A stretch of 64,000 nt of DNA from Polaribacter huanghezhanensis (GTDB lineage: Bacteria > Bacteroidota > Bacteroidia > Flavobacteriales > Flavobacteriaceae): assembly GCF_030444335.1 (NCBI RefSeq), contig NZ_CP128595.1, forward strand, positions 744,001 through 808,000, in the 5' to 3' direction. This document shows positions 19,327 through 28,694 of the stretch, piece after piece. Every line of letters begins with the position of its first letter. Positions within the stretch are counted from its first letter, which is position 1. The notes under the pieces are model-generated. The model was not told the origin of the DNA. It did no database searches and worked only from the letters and a program-made list of their open reading frames with translations. Made by a program: the position numbers and the translations under genes.

Positions 19327-19854
19327 TTATTGTTTTATTGTTGCTGTTAAATTGATATGAACTTCAATTTTAAAATCCATTGGCCCTGCATCTGAAAGTC
19401 CATTTCCTGCTAAAGTAATTACCGTTGAACTATTATTTACAAACGCATCTTCTAATTGACTTATCACTGTACCATCTGAAATAGAAAAAACAGTTCCTGC
19501 ACTTGCCGCTTGAGAAATATTTAAGTTTGTAATGGTGCCTATTTCAGTAGAATCAAATTTTAAGGTTCCAGATTGTATTACTCCATCTGTATTTCCTGTA
19601 AAATCTTTATATATATAAGTAAATGAATTTATTTTTACTGCAGTTATTTTATCTACATATTTGGCAAAATCTCCTGAACGAAGATCTAATGTTTTTGTCA
19701 AGTTAAATGCCCCTGAAGTTCCTACGGTTTTTGGGATACTAACAGCTACACTTTCAGTTAAATTATTATCTATTTTTAATTCTAAGAGTTCAAAGAAATT
19801 GCCACAAGAAATTATAAGTGTTGCTAAGAATACGAATGCTATTCTGTTTTTCAT
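19327..19854 (-). CDS. Lipoprotein of unknown function
   Basis: The 175-residue protein carries a lipobox (FLATLIISC, Cys17), so it should be membrane-anchored. The mature part is a beta-rich domain with no motif I recognise; it has long Ser/Thr/Asn-rich strands (for example TLKFDSTEIGTITNLNIS). It stands alone, with its own terminator downstream and the DUF3109 gene upstream on the same strand after 27 nt from that gene's stop. Function unknown. Confidence 0.7.
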   Translation of the reverse strand: MKNRIAFVFLATLIISCGNFFELLELKIDNNLTESVAVSIPKTVGTSGAFNLTKTLDLRSGDFAKYVDKITAVKINSFTYIYKDFTGNTDGVIQSGTLKFDSTEIGTITNLNISQAASAGTVFSISDGTVISQLEDAFVNNSSTVITLAGNGLSDAGPMDFKIEVHINLTATIKQ

Positions 19855-19881
19855 GATTCTTTATTTTACCTAAAACACAAA

Positions 19882-20454
19882 TTATTTTTTTAAATTGGTT
19901 TCTGCTACTTTTTCTAATTCTGCATACCAATCTTCTCCAAATTTACGAATTAATGCTTGTTTAACAAACTTATATACGGGCACTTGCAGTTCTTTTCCTA
20001 AAGAACAAGCATCGTCACAAATTTCCCATTTGTGATAATTTACAGCAGAAAACTCAGCATAATCTCTAACTCTAATCGGGTATAAATGACAAGAAACTGG
20101 TTTTTTCCAATCGATAACACCTTGATTATACGCTTCTTCTATTGCACATAAAGCGGTTTTATTTTCATCAAAAATTACATACGCGCAATCTGCGTTATTA
20201 ATTAATGGTGTTTCTAATTCTCCAAAATCGCTTGTAACCCAAGTTCCTTGACTCTCAATAACGTCAATTCCTTCTTGTCGTAAAAAAGGTTTTACCTTCG
20301 GATAAATTTCTTCTAAAATTTTGGTTTCTTCTTTTTCTAAAGGCGCGCCAGCATCACCATCAATACAACAAGCACCTTTACATGCTGATAAGTTACACAC
20401 AAAATCTTTATGAATAACGTCTTCTGAAACGATTGTTTTTCCTAATTGAAACAT
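19882..20454 (-). CDS. DUF3109 cysteine-rich cytoplasmic protein
   Basis: 190 residues matching the DUF3109 family, recognised by FQLGKTIVSEDV and the Cys cluster CNLSACKGACC with further conserved Cys (DCAYV, ALCAIEEA, SCHLYPIRV, ICDDACSLG). The Cys pattern suggests a metal or Fe-S site, as in related YkgJ-like zinc/iron-chelating proteins; biochemical function unknown. A longer start (MYFCD) is possible at 20469, but relatives begin with MFQLGKTIV, and a TAnnTTTG box at 20459-20466 overlaps the longer N-terminus, so I choose 20454. Confidence 0.85.
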   Translation of the reverse strand: MFQLGKTIVSEDVIHKDFVCNLSACKGACCIDGDAGAPLEKEETKILEEIYPKVKPFLRQEGIDVIESQGTWVTSDFGELETPLINNADCAYVIFDENKTALCAIEEAYNQGVIDWKKPVSCHLYPIRVRDYAEFSAVNYHKWEICDDACSLGKELQVPVYKFVKQALIRKFGEDWYAELEKVAETNLKK

Positions 20455-20458
20455 ATCG

Positions 20459-20466
20459 CAAAAATA
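20459..20466 (-). promoter_or_regulatory. -7 box predicting a leaderless DUF3109 mRNA
   Basis: The minus strand reads TATTTTTG, ending 4 nt before the ATG at 20454. It also rules against the upstream ATG at 20469 as the start. Confidence 0.5.
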
Positions 20467-20509
20467 CATTTATTTTACAATTATTCACTTTAAATCAAAC
20501 TAACTTACC

Positions 20510-20517
20510 TAATTTTG
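20510..20517 (+). promoter_or_regulatory. -7 box upstream of marC
   Basis: TAATTTTG lies 21 nt before the ATG at 20539 and would place the 5' end near 20522. It overlaps the upstream TTG that could otherwise be read as a start codon. Confidence 0.5.
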
Positions 20518-20538
20518 CCATTTATAAAATCAACCCAA

Positions 20539-21117
20539 ATGAATTTTAATTTTACAGAAATAATTACCGCCTTTATGGTGTTATTTGCCGTTATTGACAT
20601 TATTGGAAACATTCCTATTGTAATTGATTTACGTAAAAAATCAGGGCATATTCAATCTGGAAAAGCATCATTAATTGCAGGGTTTATTATGATAATTTTT
20701 CTTTTTTTAGGAAAAAGTTTATTAAATTTTATTGGAGTTGATGTCAACTCTTTTGCCGTTGCAGGTTCGTTTATTTTGTTTTTTATCGCCTTAGAAATGA
20801 CCTTAGGAATTACGCTATACAAAGACGATGGCAGTGCGATGACTGCTACTGTTTTTCCTTTGGCTTTTCCTTTAATTGCTGGCCCAGGAAGTTTAACAAC
20901 CTTGCTTTCGTTACGGGCAGAATTTAGTATAGAAAATATTATTGTTGCGGTTTTATGCAACGTGGTTGTCATTTATATTGTTTTAAAAACCTCGTCAAAA
21001 ATTGAACGTTTAATAGGTCCAAACGGAATTACAATTATTCGAAAAATATTTGGTGTAATTTTATTAGCAATTGCCGTCAAATTATTTACACAAAATATTA
21101 AAGCTTTATTTATTTAA
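20539..21117 (+). CDS. MarC family integral membrane protein
   Basis: 192 residues with six predicted transmembrane segments, the MarC/YchE/YhgN fold. Family hallmarks are AVIDIIGNIPIVIDL in the first helix region and FPLAFPLIAGPGSLTTLLSL. The family was named after the multiple-antibiotic-resistance locus, but the role in resistance was not upheld, and transport substrate is unknown. The ATG at 20539 (MNFNFTE) is chosen over an upstream TTG. The FAD oxidoreductase starts 1 nt after its stop, so they are co-transcribed. Confidence 0.88.
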   Translation: MNFNFTEIITAFMVLFAVIDIIGNIPIVIDLRKKSGHIQSGKASLIAGFIMIIFLFLGKSLLNFIGVDVNSFAVAGSFILFFIALEMTLGITLYKDDGSAMTATVFPLAFPLIAGPGSLTTLLSLRAEFSIENIIVAVLCNVVVIYIVLKTSSKIERLIGPNGITIIRKIFGVILLAIAVKLFTQNIKALFI

Positions 21118-21118
21118 A

Positions 21119-21727
21119 ATGATTTTTGATTCGCTTATTATTGGTGGTGGAGTGGCAGGAATGCAATGCGCTTTGGTATTGGGATCGGCTAAAGAAAAAG
21201 CCTTTGCTTCTGATAAAAAGATTGGCATTATCATCAATCAAAAAGCATCACATTTACAAAGTGCTTTATTTAATAATGTCTTAGGCTTGCATCCAAAAAC
21301 ATTAGGAAAAGATGTTTTAGAAAATGGTAAAAAGCAACTTTCTGAATTGTATTCTGATGTGCACCAAATAGAAAATGAAAAAGTAATTGCTGTTGAAGAT
21401 TTTAAAGGCACGTATAAAGTGGTTACAAATAAAGGCGTTTACGAATCTAGAATAGTTGTAATTGCTTTAAATTATTCAAACCCTTTTTCAATAAAGGGGT
21501 TAGAAAATTATGTGATTCCGCATAAAAAAGCAACTCCAAAAAAAGATAGAATTCAGTTACAAAACAACGATTCTTTAATAAAAGATGGATTGTATGTTTG
21601 TGGTACCATTGCAGGAATTAGAAGTCAGTTTGCAATTGCTGCCGGAAGTGGCGCTTCTGTTGCCACAGATATTTTAACGCTGTGGAATGATGGAAATCAC
21701 ACCAAAATTCATGACAAAGCAGAATAA
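21119..21727 (+). CDS. FAD-dependent oxidoreductase, thioredoxin-reductase-like, short
   Basis: The 203-residue protein begins with the FAD-binding dinucleotide motif GGGVAGMQCALVLG and ends with the second FAD motif GLYVCGTIAGIRSQFAIAAGSGA. It lacks the inserted NAD(P)-binding domain with the CxxC redox pair of true thioredoxin reductases. This half-size architecture recalls small flavoproteins of unknown substrate. Start: ATG directly after the marC stop; an upstream ATG inside marC (21071) would add 16 unrelated residues. Function beyond flavin binding is not predictable. Confidence 0.8.
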   Translation: MIFDSLIIGGGVAGMQCALVLGSAKEKAFASDKKIGIIINQKASHLQSALFNNVLGLHPKTLGKDVLENGKKQLSELYSDVHQIENEKVIAVEDFKGTYKVVTNKGVYESRIVVIALNYSNPFSIKGLENYVIPHKKATPKKDRIQLQNNDSLIKDGLYVCGTIAGIRSQFAIAAGSGASVATDILTLWNDGNHTKIHDKAE

Positions 21728-21828
21728 AACAGTTGCTCTGCAGTAATAAAATCGATAGAATTAGCGCTTTTTTTGACTATATATAAAAAATAAGAAAACT
21801 ACCTATTAAATGGTTTTATGTTGTTGTA

Positions 21829-21836
21829 TATATTTG
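21829..21836 (+). promoter_or_regulatory. -7 box of an orphan transcription unit
   Basis: TATATTTG, a perfect TAnnTTTG, with no ORF downstream before the terminator at 21936-21977. A -33 element is not clear. Confidence 0.45.
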
Positions 21837-21841
21837 TAATG

Positions 21842-21977
21842 TTAGGTTTAATACACAATAAAGCAACAAATCAATCGAACAGCAAATTATTACATATACT
21901 TCCCCCCTCCAAATAATTTATCCCCCAAGATTTTTAAAAAAAAAAGCTAAACCATAAACATAGTTTAGCTTTTTTTG
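21842..21977 (+). ncRNA. Candidate small RNA with two C-rich motifs
   Basis: A TAnnTTTG promoter (21829-21836) and a strong terminator frame about 135 nt without an ORF. Two C-rich motifs, CCCCCCTCC (21902-21910) and TCCCCC (21921-21926), stand out in AT-rich DNA and sit just before the terminator hairpin in single-stranded-looking sequence. Firmicutes sRNAs such as RsaE/RoxS use similar C-rich loops to pair with G-rich targets; a like role here is inference. It sits between the FAD oxidoreductase and a two-component gene pair. Confidence 0.4.
21936..21977. terminator. Strong bidirectional terminator
   Basis: GCTAAAC (21946-21952) pairs with GTTTAGC (21963-21969), extended by A-run/T-run pairs; T7 follows on the plus strand and a long T-run on the minus strand, so it can also end the response-regulator transcript. 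Confidence 0.85.
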
Positions 21978-22040
21978 TACTATAAAAATTAAAAAAGGGT
22001 AAAGGGGTGTTAAAAAGTTATCAATGCAGCAAATCTCTTT

Positions 22041-22406
22041 TTAGTAGGCTTTTTTTACAGCCTCAATTAATTTATCAAAATCTTTAGATTTATCAAAAAA
22101 GGTAGATGCTCCATATTTTAAGCAATTTTTTTTTAGCTCTATGCTAATAGAAAAAACAAAAACTTTTGTTTCTATTTGTTTTTCTTTAAAAAATTTTAAT
22201 ATTTCAATGCCATTTCCGTCTGGCAATTTTAAATCGAGTATTATTAATTTAAAATTCGTTTCATTCAAAAAAGAAATTGCTTCTTGTAAAGATTCTGCTA
22301 GACGAATGCTTCCTATACCGCTAATGTTTTTAACAGCATTAAAAAGGTTATTTCTAATAAAAGAGTTATCTTCTACTATTAATAAATTGCTTAATATGGA
22401 TTTCAA
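22041..22406 (-). CDS. Receiver-only response regulator (CheY-like)
   Basis: A 121-residue receiver domain with no output domain. The acidic pocket (VEDN), phospho-acceptor Asp in LIILDLKLPDG, the switch Ser (FVFSIS) and conserved Lys (FFDKSKD) are present. The likely start is TTG at 22406; no ATG lies in frame before the conserved NLLIVEDN. It lies 255 nt downstream of a HisKA_3-type multi-PAS kinase on the same strand, its probable partner. Kinases of that type usually act on regulators with a LuxR-type DNA-binding domain, so the missing output domain is unusual; it may act by protein contact or as a phosphate sink. Confidence 0.88.
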   Translation of the reverse strand: MKSILSNLLIVEDNSFIRNNLFNAVKNISGIGSIRLAESLQEAISFLNETNFKLIILDLKLPDGNGIEILKFFKEKQIETKVFVFSISIELKKNCLKYGASTFFDKSKDFDKLIEAVKKAY

Positions 22407-22661
22407 AATATGGTTAGATACCTTAATTAAAGGCGGGTGTAATTTAGGCTAGTTTTATATATAATTATATAAGCAAAATGCTTATCCTTTTATTTTTTAT
22501 TAAACAAAGCAACCATATAACAATTGTTAAATATTCTTGGCTGTTAATCCTTTTTTAAATCGCCTATTTTGTCAATTCAGAAACCATGTATAATTCTATT
22601 TTTTTCATAAGATTCCTTCTATAAACATCAACGAATCTTATTTTAATTTCATTTGTATAGG

Positions 22662-25600
22662 CTATTTAGATAAAGGTATAAATATATCTACAGATGTTCC
22701 TGCATTTATTTTTGATGTTATCAAAAATTCTCCTTGAATATTTCGAATACGCTCTTGCACAGCAAACAAACCAAAACCAGACCCTGTATGGTTTTTATAA
22801 TTATTTAATTTAGAGGTATCAAACCCAACCCCGTTATCGGTGAAAAGTATATGAAAGCCATCTTCCTTTTTATCAAAATCTATCGCTAATAAAGTTGCAT
22901 TGGCATATTTTAAAGCATTTTTAATCAATTCTTGTATAGACCTATACAGTAAAATCGCTTTTACATCACTCATTTTAAAACTACTTACATTACAAGTAAC
23001 TCGACATTTAATTTTGTGAGTAGCTTCTATATTTTCAAATAACCAATTTAATGCATCAATAATACCTAATTGATATAATATTGGAGGTGAAAGTTCATAG
23101 GTAATTTTACGACTATTTTCTAAAGCTTCAGAAATATGTTTTTCAAGAAACCTCAAATCTTCATCAATCTCTTTTAACTGTGAGTTTCCTTTCAATTCAT
23201 TAATTTTCATCTTAGAAATAACTAAAGATTGACTTAGATGATCATGTATGTTTGATGCGATTTCTTTTCTCTGTTTTTCTTCTATCAAGGTCATTTCAGT
23301 AGACATCTTTTGAAGAACGGTTTGATATTCTTGAATCTCTTCCTTTGCTTTCACCCATTGCGTAATATCTCTTGCAGAGGTCACAAAATAACTAACCTCT
23401 TTCTCTTTATAAACAGGTGATGATAAAAATTCTAACCAAACAAAATGCCCTTCTTTATGACGAATTCTAATAGAAAGAGCTTCGGAAACTGAGCTGCTAA
23501 AAACCTTTTGCCCCATTGCTCTTTTTAGAAGCGGAATGTCATCCCTATGAACCAAACTAAATACTTTTTTACCCATAAACTGTGATTGCTCATAACCCAA
23601 TAAGTTTTTTATAGAAGGACTGATGTATTTAAATGTGCTATCTGGTTCTTGCAAACAAATTAAGTCATTAGAATTATCCGTCAATACACGATACATCTCA
23701 TCTGCCTTTTTAATTTTGTGCATGGCTGTTTTTTGCTCAGTAATGTCTTGGATAGTCCCTGTTAAATTAACCACCTCTCCATCATCTCCAAAAATAGGTT
23801 TACAAATGGATCTGATCCATTTTTCACCTCCTTTAAACAGGGTAATTCTATGTTCAATGTCAAAAGGTTTCTCTAAACGAATAGCCTCAATAACAAGTTC
23901 TTTATCATCTGAATGGATTACTTTAAGCTGAGTTTCAAAATCTGGAACGCCTTTCTTTGGGTCGAAACCAAAGATATAAAACGTCTCTTCAGACCATTCT
24001 ACTTCTTGCGTTGAAGGGGTTAATACCCAGCTTCCAATTTTTGCTAACTTTTGGGCTTCATTTAATTTATTTAAGGACTCTTTTTTTACGGATTCAGCCT
24101 CTTTTATACTTTGAATACTTTGACTACTAACCGGCACTGTTTTTTGTTCTATTGCTGTTTGAGGAATCGGAATTGAAAGTACTGCAGCAAACTCTTCTCC
24201 TTTAAGGGTTTTATAATTTATTTCTGACGTAAATGATTTTTCATTATTCCATATTGATTCTATAAACTTTGCAAATACCTTACTGGATCCAGATCCAAAT
24301 GAATATTGAAGATTCTCAAAAAACTCTTGATGGCTACTTGCTTTAAATAGTTTTAAAGTAACATCATTTACTTTATTTACTTTTATTTTTTCAAGAAGTG
24401 AAAATAACACCTTAGGGTGCTGTTCTAGATAAACTCTAATATTTGGTATTTTAAGTTTTCTAAGTTCGTCTATTTGCGCTATTAGCATGCTTAAATCTTC
24501 ATTCCAAATAGAAGCCGTAGAATTATCAAATAGTTTTCTATACTGCTCTGTTATCATTAAGTTTTCCTCTTCAATTTTTTTTTGCTCAGTAATGTCCTTC
24601 GTAACCCCGAAAATACTTTCTTCAGAATTTTTTTCAAGAGCCATAATATATACGTTTCTTATCTCGCCAGATGGCCGCCTTATTCTAAAATCAAAAGGAA
24701 CAAACATTTTATCAACTAAGAGAGAACTAATACCTTGCTCTATCTTATACAGATCTTCGGGCAATACGGTTTTAGAAACATTCTCGTTTGAAGGATAAAA
24801 GTTCTCTTTAGAAACTCCGTAGATATTATACATTTCATCAGACCATTCGGCTTCATCTGTTGTTATATTCCATTTCCAACTACCAACGTGGCTTAGTTTC
24901 TGCGCCTCGTTTAAAGCATTGTGTAATTCAGATAATTTTTCATGCTGATAATCTAACGTTTGTTGTTTTATTTTTTTCTCTGTAATATCTTGAGATACGC
25001 CTCTTCTACCAATAATTTCATTTTTATCATTGTATATGGGCTCACCCATATTTCGTATCCAGCGTTTTTCGTTTTTAAAATTGGTCATTTCTAACTCAAT
25101 ATCAAAAGAGACGCCCTCACTAGCAAGAGTTACTGTTGCGTCTATCAGTTTTTTTCTAGATTCTTCAGTAAAAGCACCTAGAATTATTTCAATTCCTGGC
25201 ACACCTTTCTCAATATCATTACCATATATTTGATGAATTGCCTCAGACCAAATAATTGTATCGTTTATTGTATCGTATTTCCAATAACCAATTTTTGCCA
25301 TTCTACCGGCTTCTTTTAACGAGTACTCATTTTCTTTAACCGACTCTAAAATAGTTTCAAGATTTTGTTTTGAGAGTTCTAACTGTAATTGGGTGTTTTT
25401 AGATTCTGTAATGTTCTGTAAAAGACCTCTTCTTCCAATAATTTCATTTTGACTGTTATATACCGGTTGTACTACATTTCGTACCCAAAGTTCTTGTTTT
25501 TTTTGATTGATTAATCGCAACTCAATATCATAATTTTTTCCTGTTATAGCTAAATCTTCACTAGCTTTTTTTATCTTATTCCGAGAATTTTCATCAAAAA

Positions 25601-26651
25601 AAGCTGTAGATTTTTCTCGAGACGGAATTCCGTCTTTTGGATCTAATCCAAAAATATTATAAAGATAATCAGACCAAAGAACAGTAACAGCTTCATTTGT
25701 ATATTCCCAATGCCCAATTTTACCAATCTTAGTGATGTCATACAAGTCTTTTCCCCTCTTTTCAAGCAACTCTAAAGTAGTTTGAAGTTTTTGTTTAGAA
25801 AACTCTAATTCTTCTATTCTCTTTTCTTTCTCTTTATTAGAAGTAATCAACTCAGCTTCCCGTTTTTCTTCTGCCTTTTTAATAACGTGTACTGCAGATT
25901 CAAATTTTTGTTTATAGCTTAGTGGTTTAAAGACGTCTTTTATTTTAATGTAAACCAGTTCTTTGTCTGTTAAATCAAAATATCTTAAATACACATAAAA
26001 AAGAACGCTGTAAAAAAGAGCAAAAACTCCTTTAGATATTAAGGCTGATATTACAATTGTATGAAGTTTCTCAGAACCCCAAAAAGCTACTATTGAAAAA
26101 AACAGTGTGTCAAAACTCAGAACAATCAACATTGTTATACAAATCTGCAAGAATAAAAAGCGTATTTTTCTGGATATAAATTCAAAGATGATGATGATGA
26201 GTAACGAATCTAAAAATAATGCTATTGTACCAACTAATAAAACCCTAGCACTAGTGTTAAAAACAATAGTTGAAGGCTTTAAAAAGTTAAATATTGGTGT
26301 TTGATGAAAAGGCAAGTCAAATATATTTAAAAAAAATGCCATTATTATGTTTACAATAAACAAAGCGTAGATTATTTTTTTTGTTTCACTTGCATCTTCT
26401 TTTATATATATAATTAGTAAGGTAAAAAGAGTTCCGGTAAAAAAAACAGAAGAACCAGGTGAAACAAGAAAATTATTAGTTATTTCAACATAAACAGTAC
26501 TCGATAGAAATACCTGTATAAATTGAAATAACCCTAAGCAGGCTAATAAAGCTCCAAGACCTAACTTTTTTCGAAGACGAAATAATAAAAGTATTAAAAA
26601 GGCAACTAAAAACCCCTGTAAAAATAATATGGCTATTTGATTATAATTCAT
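22662..26651 (-). CDS. Multi-PAS sensor histidine kinase with 7-TM (VUPS-like) N-terminal sensor
   Basis: 1329 residues. The first ~228 form seven transmembrane segments with LVSPGSSVFF and YIKEDASETKKIIY, which resemble the VUPS (vitamin-uptake-like sensor) domain. After a coiled coil (about 240-310) come about six PAS/PAC units, several near-copies of each other (KIGKIGHWEY, RMAKIGYWKY, KLSHVGSWKW, KLAKIGSWVL; each closing with xDITExK). The catalytic part is HisKA_3 (QRKEIASNIHDHLSQSL, His about 1136) plus HATPase_c (NALKYANA, DNGVGFD, GSGFGLFAVQER). It senses a membrane or cytoplasmic signal and probably phosphorylates the downstream receiver protein. Signal unknown. Confidence 0.9.
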   Translation of the reverse strand: MNYNQIAILFLQGFLVAFLILLLFRLRKKLGLGALLACLGLFQFIQVFLSSTVYVEITNNFLVSPGSSVFFTGTLFTLLIIYIKEDASETKKIIYALFIVNIIMAFFLNIFDLPFHQTPIFNFLKPSTIVFNTSARVLLVGTIALFLDSLLIIIIFEFISRKIRFLFLQICITMLIVLSFDTLFFSIVAFWGSEKLHTIVISALISKGVFALFYSVLFYVYLRYFDLTDKELVYIKIKDVFKPLSYKQKFESAVHVIKKAEEKREAELITSNKEKEKRIEELEFSKQKLQTTLELLEKRGKDLYDITKIGKIGHWEYTNEAVTVLWSDYLYNIFGLDPKDGIPSREKSTAFFDENSRNKIKKASEDLAITGKNYDIELRLINQKKQELWVRNVVQPVYNSQNEIIGRRGLLQNITESKNTQLQLELSKQNLETILESVKENEYSLKEAGRMAKIGYWKYDTINDTIIWSEAIHQIYGNDIEKGVPGIEIILGAFTEESRKKLIDATVTLASEGVSFDIELEMTNFKNEKRWIRNMGEPIYNDKNEIIGRRGVSQDITEKKIKQQTLDYQHEKLSELHNALNEAQKLSHVGSWKWNITTDEAEWSDEMYNIYGVSKENFYPSNENVSKTVLPEDLYKIEQGISSLLVDKMFVPFDFRIRRPSGEIRNVYIMALEKNSEESIFGVTKDITEQKKIEEENLMITEQYRKLFDNSTASIWNEDLSMLIAQIDELRKLKIPNIRVYLEQHPKVLFSLLEKIKVNKVNDVTLKLFKASSHQEFFENLQYSFGSGSSKVFAKFIESIWNNEKSFTSEINYKTLKGEEFAAVLSIPIPQTAIEQKTVPVSSQSIQSIKEAESVKKESLNKLNEAQKLAKIGSWVLTPSTQEVEWSEETFYIFGFDPKKGVPDFETQLKVIHSDDKELVIEAIRLEKPFDIEHRITLFKGGEKWIRSICKPIFGDDGEVVNLTGTIQDITEQKTAMHKIKKADEMYRVLTDNSNDLICLQEPDSTFKYISPSIKNLLGYEQSQFMGKKVFSLVHRDDIPLLKRAMGQKVFSSSVSEALSIRIRHKEGHFVWLEFLSSPVYKEKEVSYFVTSARDITQWVKAKEEIQEYQTVLQKMSTEMTLIEEKQRKEIASNIHDHLSQSLVISKMKINELKGNSQLKEIDEDLRFLEKHISEALENSRKITYELSPPILYQLGIIDALNWLFENIEATHKIKCRVTCNVSSFKMSDVKAILLYRSIQELIKNALKYANATLLAIDFDKKEDGFHILFTDNGVGFDTSKLNNYKNHTGSGFGLFAVQERIRNIQGEFLITSKINAGTSVDIFIPLSK

Positions 26652-26767
26652 AATTTAAGAGTAGGTCTTAAAATTAGTTTCTAATGATAATTTTAAAGCC
26701 TAAGATAAGAATATTTTTTATTTGTATTTTCAAAACAAAATCTTCTGTTTTGATAATACCGAATAAT

Positions 26768-26801
26768 AAAAAATCCAGCTAATAATTAGTTGGATTTTTT
26801 T
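26768..26801 (-). terminator. glmS operon terminator
   Basis: AATCCAGCTAAT and ATTAGTTGGATT flank a short loop with one internal mismatch, followed by a T-run on the minus strand. Confidence 0.75.
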
Positions 26802-26827
26802 ATTGAAATTATATATGATTATTTTTC

Positions 26828-28684
26828 TTATTCTACGGTAACCGATTTTGCTAAGTTTCTAGGTTGATCAACGTTTCTTCCTAATAGTACCGCAATATGG
26901 TACGATAATAATTGTAACGGAATTGTTGTTAGCAAAGGTGTAAATGCCTCTTCAGTATCAGGAATTTCAATTACATGATCTGCAATTTCTTTTACCGTAG
27001 TATCTCCTTGAGTTACCACCGCAATAATTTTTCCTGCTCTAGCTTTTATTTCTTGAATATTACTGACAACTTTTTCGTAATGTGTTGTGTTTGTAGCAAT
27101 GACAAAAATTGGCATGTTTTCATCAATCAATGCAATTGGTCCGTGTTTCATTTCTGCTGCCGGATATCCTTCTGCATGAATATAAGAGATTTCTTTTAGT
27201 TTTAAAGCACCTTCTAATGCAACAGGAAAGTTGAATCCTCTTCCTAAATACAAACAGTTTTTTGCATCTTTATAAACAGAAGCAATCTGTTTTACTTGAT
27301 TATCAATTTTTAATAATTCTTCTATTTTACTAGGTATTAACTGTAGTTCTCTTAAATATGAATGAAATACAGGTTTTAAAATTGTTCCTTTTAGTTTTCC
27401 AAGTTTAAGAGCAATTAATGTTAACACTGTAATTTGTGTTGTAAATGCTTTTGTTGATGCCACACCAATTTCTGGACCTGCGTGTGTATAAGCTCCTGCA
27501 TGCGTTTCTCTTGCAATTGATGAACCTACAACATTACAAACACCAAAAACAAAAGCTCCTTTTTCTTTTGCCAATTTAATAGCGGCTAAAGTATCTGCTG
27601 TTTCTCCAGATTGAGAAATTGCAATCACCACATCTTTTTCTGTAATAATCGGATTTCTGTATCTAAATTCAGAAGCATATTCTACCTCAACAGGTATTCT
27701 TGCTAAATCTTCAAACAAGTATTCTGCAACTAAACCTGCGTGCCAAGATGTACCACAGGCAACAATAATAATTCTATTTGCGTTTAAAAACTTTTCTAAA
27801 TTATCATCAACGCCAGCCATTCTAATAATGCCTTCATCAGAAAGCATTCTACCACGATACGTATCTATTATGGCTTTTGGTTGCTCATGAATTTCTTTCA
27901 GCATAAAGTGTTCGTAACCTCCTTTTTCTATTTGCTCTAAACTCATTTGTAATTCATGAATTTTAGCAACTACTAAAGAATCATCATAAATTTTACGAAC
28001 TTTAATTTTTTTATCAAGTTTTATAATTGCCATTTGTTCGTCTTCTAAATAAATGGCATCTTTTGTATATTCTAAAAAAGGTGAAGCATCTGATGCCACA
28101 AAAAATTCCGTATTGTCTTTTCCAACTCCAATTGCAATTGGACTTCCTAAGCGGGCTACAACAATTTCGTTGGTTTTTGATTTATCAAATACAGCTATTG
28201 CGTAGGCACCAATTACCTGAGTTAACGCTAATTGAACTGCTTTTCCTAATTTACAACCTTCTTGTTTTTTTACTTCTTCTATTAAATTTACTAAGACTTC
28301 TGTATCTGTATCACTTTTAAAAGTATACCCTCTTGTGATTAATTCTTTTTTTAAGGTATCATAATTTTCTATAATCCCGTTATGAACAATTACAAGTTCA
28401 CCAGACATTGACGTGTGTGGGTGAGAATTTACATCGTTAGGAACACCGTGAGTTGCCCATCTGGTATGGCCAATTCCTATATTTCCTTTTTTGGTTTGTG
28501 GGTTTTGATTCGTAATCTCTTTTAAGTCAGAAACTTTTCCTTTTGTTTTAGAAACATGAATATTTTCTCCATCAAACATCATAATACCGGCACTATCGTA
28601 GCCACGGTATTCTAATCTTTGTAAACCATTTACAACAATTGGATAGGCTTCTCTATAGCCAATGTAACCTGTTATTCCACACAT
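26828..28684 (-). CDS. glmS: Glutamine-fructose-6-phosphate aminotransferase (isomerizing)
   Basis: Makes glucosamine-6-phosphate for peptidoglycan and LPS. The N-terminal nucleophile Cys2 (MCGITGYIG) begins a class II glutaminase domain (GHTRWATHG, NGIIENY); two SIS domains follow (ACGTSWHAGLVA, SQSGETADTLAA, GRGFNFPVALEGALKLKEISY, AEGYPAAEMKHGPIALID) and the invariant C-terminus LAKSVTVE. 618 residues, full length. It lies 10 nt after the DUF4270 gene, in the order glgA-like, DUF4270, glmS, which I recall as common in Flavobacteriaceae and which ties amino-sugar supply to an outer-membrane lipoprotein of unknown role. Confidence 0.97.
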   Translation of the reverse strand: MCGITGYIGYREAYPIVVNGLQRLEYRGYDSAGIMMFDGENIHVSKTKGKVSDLKEITNQNPQTKKGNIGIGHTRWATHGVPNDVNSHPHTSMSGELVIVHNGIIENYDTLKKELITRGYTFKSDTDTEVLVNLIEEVKKQEGCKLGKAVQLALTQVIGAYAIAVFDKSKTNEIVVARLGSPIAIGVGKDNTEFFVASDASPFLEYTKDAIYLEDEQMAIIKLDKKIKVRKIYDDSLVVAKIHELQMSLEQIEKGGYEHFMLKEIHEQPKAIIDTYRGRMLSDEGIIRMAGVDDNLEKFLNANRIIIVACGTSWHAGLVAEYLFEDLARIPVEVEYASEFRYRNPIITEKDVVIAISQSGETADTLAAIKLAKEKGAFVFGVCNVVGSSIARETHAGAYTHAGPEIGVASTKAFTTQITVLTLIALKLGKLKGTILKPVFHSYLRELQLIPSKIEELLKIDNQVKQIASVYKDAKNCLYLGRGFNFPVALEGALKLKEISYIHAEGYPAAEMKHGPIALIDENMPIFVIATNTTHYEKVVSNIQEIKARAGKIIAVVTQGDTTVKEIADHVIEIPDTEEAFTPLLTTIPLQLLSYHIAVLLGRNVDQPRNLAKSVTVE

Positions 28685-28694
28685 AGCCGTGTTT

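Noticed and set aside
21119..21727. Thioredoxin reductase
   Set aside because: The NAD(P)-binding insert and CxxC redox pair are missing.
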